From Bacteroidota bacterium (GTDB lineage: Bacteria > Bacteroidota > Bacteroidia > AKYH767-A > 2013-40CM-41-45), in contig JADKKE010000007.1 of NCBI GenBank assembly GCA_016720655.1, forward strand, positions 124,001 to 188,000: DNA of 64,000 nucleotides, read 5' to 3'. The first letter of the stretch is position 1. Each line of letters opens with the position of its first letter. The notes under the pieces are model-generated. The model was not told the origin of the DNA and ran no database searches. It was given only the letters and a program-made list of their open reading frames with translations. The position numbers and the translations under genes are program-made. Shown here one piece after another: positions 56,865-64,000 of this stretch.

Positions 56865-59800
56865 ATGAAACAACACAGCGTTTACAGTTTAACCGTGTTC
56901 TTTTCTTTCGTGATGTGTTTACTCTTCAGTAATCAAGATGCGAAAGCGAGTCATGCAATGGGTGCTGATATTACCTACGAGTATATCGGACCAAATCAGT
57001 ACCTCGTTACATTTTCTTTTTATCGCGATTGTACCGGTATCCCGGCGCCATCATCTATCGATCTTGACATCACCAATTCCTGTGGATTTCCTGCTCAATC
57101 AGTTTTTATGAATCTACTTCCATCGAGCCCTACACAGATTTCTCCTGTGTGTTCGACAGAAGTTACGACCTGTAACGGTGGATTGTATACCGGGATTGAA
57201 GAATGGATTTATCAGGCAACAGTTACTTTGCCCGGACCCTGTGCCGATTGGAATTTCAGTCATGGTGAGAGTGCACGAAACTCAGCAATCACAACGATTA
57301 CCGGAGCCGGTAGTGATATCTTGTATGTTTATACTCAACTCAACAACACTGCAGGATTAGTAAACAACTCACCAATCTTCAGTAACAGACCTGTTCCTTT
57401 TGCCTGTGTTGGACAGCGATTCTGTCTGAACCCCGGTGCCTATGATATTGATGGTGATTCGCTTTCGTATCAGATGATCACACCGCTCACAGCAGCGAAT
57501 AGTACTGTTACTTATTTGCCGGGATATACCAGCACACAACCAGTTCTTTCTTCTCCAGCTGCACAGTTCAGCGCAGTAGCAGGAGATTTATGCATTACAC
57601 CAACACAAACGGATGTCACCGTATTGGCAATACTTGTGAACGAATACCGCAATGGTGTGTTGATTGGACAAGTGGAAAGAGATATTCAGCTCACAGTTAA
57701 TAACTGTAATAATTTCCTGCCATTCCTGACCGGTATCAATGGAGCACCATCTTTCTCAAGAACGATTTGTGCAGGACAACCATTTTCATTTTACATCGCA
57801 TCTATCGATACGAATGCTGCTGACTCGACACGAATCACCTGGGATCAGGCGATTCCGGGAGCGACATTTACTGTTACCGGTCACAAACGGGATTCTGCAA
57901 TTTTCTCCTGGACACCAAGTTCAGCTGATATCAGTTCCATACCAAAATGTTTTACTGCAACTGTTATGGACAACAGATGTCCCTACCAGGGTCTGCAAAT
58001 CTTCTCGTATTGTTTTACTGTGATTGGTGTAGCACCGAATGCAGGAGTTGATCAAACCATTTCCTGCAATACAACTACAACACTTAATGGTACGGCTACC
58101 GGTGGTAGCGGAAATTATACCTACACTTGGTTGCCGAGTAATACGGTTGGGCAGCAATTAACAAATGTTGGTGTCGGAACTTATTACCTCCACGTCAAAG
58201 ACAATGTAAATTTGTGTGAGAATACAGATACTGTCAGAGTAGTCCCGGGTGCGGGTGTACCCGCCGCAAGTTTTAATTTCACTAACAATTGTAGTGGTAC
58301 TCCGATACAGTTTACCGATCAAACAGTGGTTACGGGTGGAGCTATTTCACAATGGAGCTGGGACTTCGGTGATTTGGGAACATCCAATCTTCAAAATCCA
58401 ACACACCAGTATGCCGCCAACGGTTCATACAATGTTACACTGATAGTTTTTACAGCAACAGGTTGCAGTGATACCATCACTCAGCAATTAACTGTGAATA
58501 CCAATATTCCTACAGCTTCCTTCAATTCAGTTAATGTATGCCAGGGAACAGCCATGAGTTTTAGCGACGCTTCCCAAGGTGGTCCATTCTCTGCATGGTC
58601 ATGGAATTTTGGAGATGCTGCGAGCGGAACAAATACTTCGGTATCTCAAAATCCTTCACATTCATTCTCTGCATCCGGAACATTCTCCGTTACACTGGAA
58701 GTTACAAACGCTGCCGGATGTCAAAACCAGATTCAACAGGATGTTACCGTGTATGCGAACCCGACAGTTACGGTTGCCGATGCTCAGATTTGTGAGGGTG
58801 GTCAGACTACACTCACAGCACCCAATGGATTCAGTAGTTATAGCTGGGCACCCGGTGGAAATACACAGTCAATCAATGTTAATCCTGTGACGACATCCAC
58901 CTATACAATTACTGTTACTGACAGTCATAATTGTTTGGGAAGTGATCCAGTGTTGGTCACTGTAAATCCTCTTCCTGTTGCAAATGCCGGTACTGCTCAA
59001 ACGGTTTGTGAAGGAACGGCAGTCAATTTGAATGGTGCAGGTGGAGCTTCCTATGTCTGGACTCCCGGGAATCTGAACACCCAAAATGTAAATGTAACTC
59101 CTGCTACTACTACAACTTATACACTCACCGTGACCAGCGCTGCCGGATGTATCGATGCAGATCAGGTAACAATCACAGTAAATCCAATGCCAACAGTTGA
59201 TGCCGGAAACGGGTTCAGCGTTTGTAAAGGAAGTTCTGTCACGCTTGCTGCCAGTACGGGCGCAGGGAATTATCTTTGGTTGCCCGGTAATTTTAATACG
59301 TCTTCGATTTCAGTTGCACCACTTATTACAACAACCTACACTGTCACAGTCAGTGATGCAATTGGTTGTTCTGGTAATGATACTGTAACTGTTGTTGTCA
59401 ACCCGATTCCGGTTGCCTCTTTCACTAATTCAGGTCCTGTTTGCGTTGGCAATTCAATAACATTCACAGATGGATCCGCTGTGTCTTCCGGTACAATTAG
59501 TACCTGGAATTGGGCATTTGACAACAGTCAAACGTCAACACAGCAAAATCCATCGTCAGGATATTCAACGTCCGGAAATTTCAATGTACAATTGATCGTT
59601 ACATCCAATTCAGGTTGTAAAGACACTACTTTGAATGTTGTTCGTGTAAATCCTCTTCCAGTAGCCGAAGCCGGCAACAATGGAAGTATTTGTCCGGGAT
59701 TTAATGCTACTCTCACTGGAAGTGGTGGTTCTCAATATCTATGGAATCCAGGTGGTTTTACAACTGCAAGCATTACTGTTTCCCCTGCATTAACAACTGC

Positions 59801-61597
59801 ATACACATTGCAGGTTACGGATGCCAATGGCTGCCAGAACACGGATCAGGCTACAGTAGTGGTCAATCCAGTACCTGTTGCAAATGCAGGCACAGACCAG
59901 GAAATTTGTTTGGGTGAAGCAACGACTTTGTTCGCTTCTGGAGGAGCTACATATAGCTGGACTCCGGGAAATGCAAACACTTCAAACTTCAATGTCAACC
60001 CGAATTCGACAACAACATATGATGTTCTTGTTATCAATTCGTTCGGTTGTCGGGATAATGATCAGGTCACAGTGACTGTTCATCCAATACCGGTTGCAGC
60101 CTTCGCTAATTCCGGTGCAGTTTGTCAATTCAACGATGTTACATTTACTGACAACTCTTCTGTCGGCACAGGCTCACTTGCATCCTGGTCATGGGACTTT
60201 GGGAACAATGTGAGTTCATCCTCACAGAATCCTGTTGTGCCATACAATGCTCCCGGTACATATACTGTAAGTTTAATTATTGCATCAGCTGCAGGTTGTC
60301 GGGACACGATTTCTCATCCGATAAACATTTGGGCGAAACCTGTTGCTGTTTCTTCTCATACCGATGTATGTTTTGGAAATCCAGTGAATTTCAGTAATAC
60401 ATCTTCAATCAGTGATGCCACACCATTGGCGTATAGCTGGGATCTGGGTGATAATACACTTTCATCCGGTGCCAGTCCTTCACACCAATATGCTTCCTAT
60501 GGCAACTACCAGGCGACACTTTTGGTGACTTCTGTTCACGGATGTACGGATGAAGTCAATCGTTCTGTAAATGTTTTTGCATTGCCTGATGCTGCTTTTT
60601 CAACGAGCACTGTGTGTGAGGATGCTCTTGCAAGCTTCACAGATGGAAGCACCATTGCTGACGGAAATGTGAGCACATGGTATTGGACATTCGGAGATGG
60701 GAATACAGGTGCAGAACCTTCTCCGGGTCATACATATACTGAGGCTGGAAATTATCCGATTCACTTGTTGATCACTTCAAACCACGGTTGTCAGGATAGT
60801 ACAGATGGATTGATTCGTATCATCCCCAAACCTGTTGTTGATTTCCAGACCTTGAATGTTTGTTTTGGTAATCCTACTCAACTAACTGATTTTTCATTCC
60901 CGATCACAGGGAGCATCACTCAATACCAGTGGGCATTTGGCGATGGCAGCACATCCACTGATCAGCACCTGAACATTTGTATGCTGCACCGGGATGGTAT
61001 CAGGTGGGACTTACAGCTACAACTGACAGCGGTTGCAGCACAACATTGGTCAGACCCAATGCCGTAAATATTTATGCCGCTCCTGTTGCCCAATTCATTT
61101 CTGACGCAACAAATGCCAGTGATATTTATCCTCTTGTGAATTTTGTCAATGAAACTGTCAGCCCTGGTTTTTATTACTGGAGTTTCGGTGACGGGGCTAC
61201 TTCAACAGAGTATTCTCCGGCTCACCAATATCCTGATATCGGCGTTTACGACATTCAGCTGATTACAGTGGATTACAACGGTTGTGTTGACACGACAGTA
61301 AGTCGTGTTGAAATCAGACCAAGTTCTACAGTATATATCCCAACAGCCTTTACACCAAACAACGATACTAAAAATGACGTGTTCCATGTTTACACATATA
61401 ATGTGGTAAAAATGGAAGCTGCAATTTATGACCGTTGGGGCTTGAAAATATATGAATGGGACAGTCTGAATGGAGGCTGGGATGGAAAAATTGATGGCAA
61501 TCCGGTTCAATCAGATACTTATGTATACCGTGTATCTACCCTTGATGTAAACAACAAACGTGACATACTCATCGGTCATGTAAGTGTTGTTCGTTGA
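56865..61597 (+). CDS. Giant PKD/Ig-repeat protein with T9SS type B sorting domain, frameshifted
   Basis: The ATG at 56865 gives a signal peptide (MKQHSVYSLTVFFSFVMCLLFSN) and an N-terminal domain with SHAMGADITYEYIGPNQYLVTFSFYRDCTG. At least eight PKD modules (each with WSWDFGD/WYWTFGDG plus a terminal cysteine) alternate with five Ig-like modules (YVWTPGNLNTQ, VTVNPLPVANAGT) and a gliding-motility-associated CTD (VYIPTAFTPNNDTKNDVF, YDRWGLKIYE, GHVSVVR). The main frame ends at 61067 and the rest reads from about 60965; one missing base near 60964 joins STDQ to APEHLYAAPG. The result is about 1577 residues. Such proteins are exported by T9SS, processed and often held at the surface through partner proteins. 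Confidence 0.87.
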
Positions 61598-61626
61598 AAA
61601 TAGATTAAATTCATTGATTATAAAAG

Positions 61627-61655
61627 GAGCCCGGGCATTATTCCCGGGCTCTTTC
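61627..61655 (+). terminator. Intrinsic terminator after the giant PKD gene
   Basis: A GAGCCCGGG/CCCGGGCTC hairpin with a 7-nt loop, followed by a T-rich run, 30 bp after the stop codon. Confidence 0.85.
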
Positions 61656-61725
61656 TTTATGAAAATGTTGAAAAGATTGCTTATAAATACATTTTTTTGG
61701 ATTTATCATCATTTTATAGTTTCTT

Positions 61726-61733
61726 TAGATTTG
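61726..61733 (+). promoter_or_regulatory. Possible -7 element for the oxoamine synthase gene
   Basis: TAGATTTG matches TAnnTTTG, 73 bp upstream of the ATG. No TTG at the usual distance was found. Confidence 0.3.
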
Positions 61734-61806
61734 TATATGCGTTACGTACACCAAAACGCTGATCCGGCTTGTAAACTGCGAGTTTACCGGATTCAAAAAC
61801 ATAGTT

Positions 61807-63078
61807 ATGTCAGATCTTAAGAGTAAGCACGACATGGTGATTGAGATTGTCAACCAGGTTGCCTCAATTGCTGCTAAACTTGGCATTGTCCACAACAATA
61901 CGGATGATGAAATTCTGGACGGTCGTCACATTACCATTCGTGGAAAAAAAATGTTGTATTTCGGTTCTTGCGGTTACCTTGGTCTCGAACATGACCCAAG
62001 AATCAAAGCCGGTGCGATCGAAGCGATCAATAAATATGGTACTCAGTTTTCTTCTTCCCGTGCATATGTTTCATCCAGCTATTACCAACAGTCAGAAGAA
62101 CTGCTGCGTAAAATGTTCTTTGGAAAACCACTTCTGTTATTGCAATCGCTCACTGTTGGACATATGTCCAACATTCCGATAATTGTTGGAAATGATGATG
62201 CCGTAATTATGGATTCTCAGGTTCACGATAGTGTGCAAACAGCAGTTCAGATGTTACGCAACCGTGATGTACATATTGAGTTGATTCGTCACAACAGAAT
62301 CGACATGCTGGAAAGCCGGGTCAAAGCACTGAAAGATAACTATAGGAAAATTTGGTACATGGCTGATGGAGTGTATTCCATGCAGGGGGATTACGCTCCT
62401 GTAAAAGACCTCTATCGTTTAGCTGATCAGTACGAACAATTGCATCTTTATTTAGATGATATTCACGGGATGAGTTGGGCAGGTCCAAACGGAACGGGAT
62501 ATGTATTAAGTCAGGGTGATTACCATCCTCGCTTGTATCTCACAACCGGCCTTACCAAAGCATTCGGAACATCCGGTGGATTGTTGATCTATCCGGAGGA
62601 AGCGAGCTTTAACCTGATTAAAAACACCAGTAAAGCATTCATCTTTTCTATACAGATGCCTCCAATGGTTTTGGGAGCAACGGTTGAATCTGCTAAAATC
62701 CATCTCAGTGATGAGATTTATACGTTTCAGGATGAGTTGAGATTGAAAATGGAATACTTCAACACGACTGCAAAAAAACTAGGCCTTCCATTAATCAATG
62801 AAACATCTTCTCCAATTGGATTCATTGGAGTAGGTAAACCGGATGTAGGTTACAATATGGTGAAGAGAATGATGAATCAGGGATATTACTTTAACCTGAG
62901 TGTCTTCCCAAGTGTTTCTTATAACAATACCGGATTACGGATTCCTATGAATCGTTTGCATACCTATGAGGACATTGAAAATCTGCTTACTGAAATTGCA
63001 ACTCAATTACCGCAGGCATTGGAAGATTCCAAATCAAGTATGTCGGAAATTTACAAGCATTTTAAGCTGGTCGCCTGA
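61807..63078 (+). CDS. PLP-dependent alpha-oxoamine synthase-like enzyme
   Basis: A 423-residue enzyme of the fold-type I group that includes 8-amino-7-oxononanoate synthase, glycine C-acetyltransferase and serine palmitoyltransferase. It opens with the KMLYFGSCGYLGLEHDPR segment, has GTQFSSSRAYVSSS, VGHMSN with the PLP-stacking histidine, MDSQVHDSVQ, YLDDIHGMSW and the PLP lysine in TTGLTKAFGTSGG. The usual substrate-binding histidine after the GSRxxxG turn is replaced by the polar YYQQSEEL stretch. Its acyl-CoA and amino-acid substrates are unknown; sphingolipid or capnine (sulfonolipid) head-group synthesis is possible in Bacteroidota. It stands alone between two terminators. Confidence 0.85.
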   Translation: MSDLKSKHDMVIEIVNQVASIAAKLGIVHNNTDDEILDGRHITIRGKKMLYFGSCGYLGLEHDPRIKAGAIEAINKYGTQFSSSRAYVSSSYYQQSEELLRKMFFGKPLLLLQSLTVGHMSNIPIIVGNDDAVIMDSQVHDSVQTAVQMLRNRDVHIELIRHNRIDMLESRVKALKDNYRKIWYMADGVYSMQGDYAPVKDLYRLADQYEQLHLYLDDIHGMSWAGPNGTGYVLSQGDYHPRLYLTTGLTKAFGTSGGLLIYPEEASFNLIKNTSKAFIFSIQMPPMVLGATVESAKIHLSDEIYTFQDELRLKMEYFNTTAKKLGLPLINETSSPIGFIGVGKPDVGYNMVKRMMNQGYYFNLSVFPSVSYNNTGLRIPMNRLHTYEDIENLLTEIATQLPQALEDSKSSMSEIYKHFKLVA

Positions 63079-63091
63079 TAGACCAGATACT

Positions 63092-63130
63092 AAAAAGCAA
63101 AGGGTCCGTATTCCGGACCCTTTGCTTTTA
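63092..63130. terminator. Bidirectional intrinsic terminator
   Basis: A 16-bp perfect stem (AAAAGCAAAGGGTCCG with CGGACCCTTTGCTTTT) and a 5-nt loop, with A and T runs on either side, between the convergent oxoamine synthase and response regulator genes. Confidence 0.9.
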
Positions 63131-63145
63131 TTAACCCTTATGATC

Positions 63146-63571
63146 TTATGGTTGTTCGCACAACTGCCAGAAATTGTTCAATATTGAAACGGCAGCAACG
63201 AAATTTTCAAATGAAATAGGCTTGATGATGTATCCGGCTACATTGTAATTGTAGGCTTCGAAACGATCTCTGTCATCATTTGACGTGGTCATCACAAAAA
63301 CACTGATGTTGTGCAGATCCTTGTCGGCCCGAAGTTCTTTCAAAAACTCAAGACCATTCATTTTGGGCATGTTAATGTCCAATAGTATGATCCGTGGAAC
63401 CGGAAGTATTTTTTCGACACCATTTGTTCCCCGAAGTTTATCCAGTGCTTCGACACCATTGTGAGCAATAAAAAGCGGATTTGAAATGTTGCTTTTTTTG
63501 AATGCTCTTTGAACATTCATACAATCCACTTCGTCGTCGTCAACCAGCAGTATGTTCACGATATTTTCCAT
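63146..63571 (-). CDS. Single-domain response regulator
   Basis: A 141-residue protein consisting of only a receiver domain: acidic pocket VDDDEVDC, phosphoacceptor aspartate in ILLDINMPKMNG, threonine in FVMTTSND and lysine in GYIIKPISFENF. Without an output domain it likely relays phosphate or acts through protein contact. The following intergenic gap and a divergent partial membrane-protein gene suggest a nearby sensor, but pairing is only a guess. Confidence 0.9.
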   Translation of the reverse strand: MENIVNILLVDDDEVDCMNVQRAFKKSNISNPLFIAHNGVEALDKLRGTNGVEKILPVPRIILLDINMPKMNGLEFLKELRADKDLHNISVFVMTTSNDDRDRFEAYNYNVAGYIIKPISFENFVAAVSILNNFWQLCEQP

Positions 63572-63866
63572 TACAAGTTAATTTTAATACGAGTCCCCGA
63601 TAATGGGGTTGCATCTTTCCCAGATTGCTGAGGCACAAATTACATAAATTCTTGAATTTCATAAAATAATCCAAAGATTCTGCGTAAAGGGTTGATAAGC
63701 AAGGATACTGATTTAGCCTTAGTAAGGAGATCCTTGCATTGAAATGTCAATACATAGCCAGGATTCAATAATCTGTTCAAAATTATTTGTAATTTCTTAC
63801 AGTTCAGTATCCATTCAGGTAAATTAGCGTTATTAATGCATTGAAGTATAAAACTGAAAATCGTTG

Positions 63867-64000
63867 ATGAAAAAGCTCTTAAGCATTCTGTTCCGAAAAG
63901 ACCTGTACGAAAGCATTCCTTACGATGACCTGATATCACGTCAGCGATTCACGCTTTTCAGGATCTTCACTTATACTGCATTCATTGCCAGTGTATCAAC
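63867..64000 (+). CDS. Partial membrane protein, N-terminus only
   Basis: An open frame from the ATG at 63867 to the window end gives 44 residues: KKLLSILFRKDLYESIPYD, then LISRQRFTLFRIFTYTAFIAS at the start of a likely first membrane helix. The rest is outside the window. It is divergent from the response regulator gene and could be a sensor kinase, but nothing in the visible part proves that. Confidence 0.5.
   Translation, partial: MKKLLSILFRKDLYESIPYDDLISRQRFTLFRIFTYTAFIASVS

Noticed and set aside
58000..60900. DNA-level tandem repeat array
   Set aside because: The PKD and Ig modules repeat at protein level but the DNA copies are clearly diverged, so this is domain repetition inside one gene.
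63640..63939. Minus-strand open frame near the window end
   Set aside because: Its composition is unlike a protein, it has no motif or ribosome-binding site, and it overlaps the better-supported plus-strand start at 63867.

Overview
This window is a chromosomal segment of a Bacteroidota bacterium, probably from a Sphingobacteriales, Chitinophagales or Cytophagales-like lineage. The signs are type IX secretion (T9SS) sorting domains, PorX, the LpxC-FabZ fusion, SprB, PKD and GEVED repeat proteins, DUF1573 proteins, a PafA-type phosphatase and promoters of the form TTG-N19-TAnnTTTG. No phage, transposase, CRISPR array or rRNA was seen. The sequence carries many single-base frameshifts, most beside homopolymers, even in housekeeping genes such as obgE and purE. 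I therefore read nearly all of them as residual consensus errors in a draft or metagenomic assembly, and I give broken genes as whole composites.

Layout. 1-3035: start of a cystathionine beta-synthase-like gene, a LolE-like permease and a NamZ-type (DUF1343) lipoprotein. 3168-5072: a possible stand-alone propeptide followed by an M43 metalloprotease. 5175-8005, minus strand: an aminotransferase and three DUF1573 paralogues. 8275: tRNA-Gly(CCC). 8431-12162: porX, an HD-domain hydrolase and an alpha/beta hydrolase. 12314-15962: a TonB-type outer-membrane receptor and lpxD. 15990-23294: two large T9SS cargo proteins, SprB-repeat and GEVED. 23306-36248: an unusual envelope cluster. On the plus strand it has a TSP3/beta-barrel protein, a PKD protein, a small secreted protein, a TssR-like von Willebrand A protein and a MacB-like ABC transporter. 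On the minus strand it has three secreted proteins, one with many TPRs. 36636-41303: lpxC-fabZ, lpxA, an ABC ATPase, tsaE and alanine dehydrogenase. 41370-46167: proline dehydrogenase and the shikimate genes (DAHP synthase-chorismate mutase, aroB, aroA). 46164-50842, minus strand: a secreted helix-hairpin-helix protein, a PorV-like barrel, purE and purK. 50955-56702: hpt, adk, obgE, PAP2 phosphatase, PafA-like phosphatase and an MFS transporter. 56865-64000: a giant PKD protein with a type B sorting domain, an alpha-oxoamine synthase-like enzyme, a response regulator and the start of a membrane protein.

How the genes fit together. At least four proteins carry T9SS C-terminal signals, and porX, a known T9SS regulator, lies in the same region. 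Lipid A synthesis (lpxD, lpxC-fabZ, lpxA), peptidoglycan turnover and purine and aromatic amino-acid synthesis make up the housekeeping background. The most unusual segment is 23306-36248. Parts of it resemble the membrane-complex proteins of the Bacteroidota type VI secretion system (TssP, TssQ and TssR), but no sheath, tube, baseplate or ClpV gene is present in the window and a MacB-like ABC transporter follows instead. This may be a separate trans-envelope machine. It is the best candidate here for an undescribed system, and its assignment rests on pattern recognition that needs profile searches.
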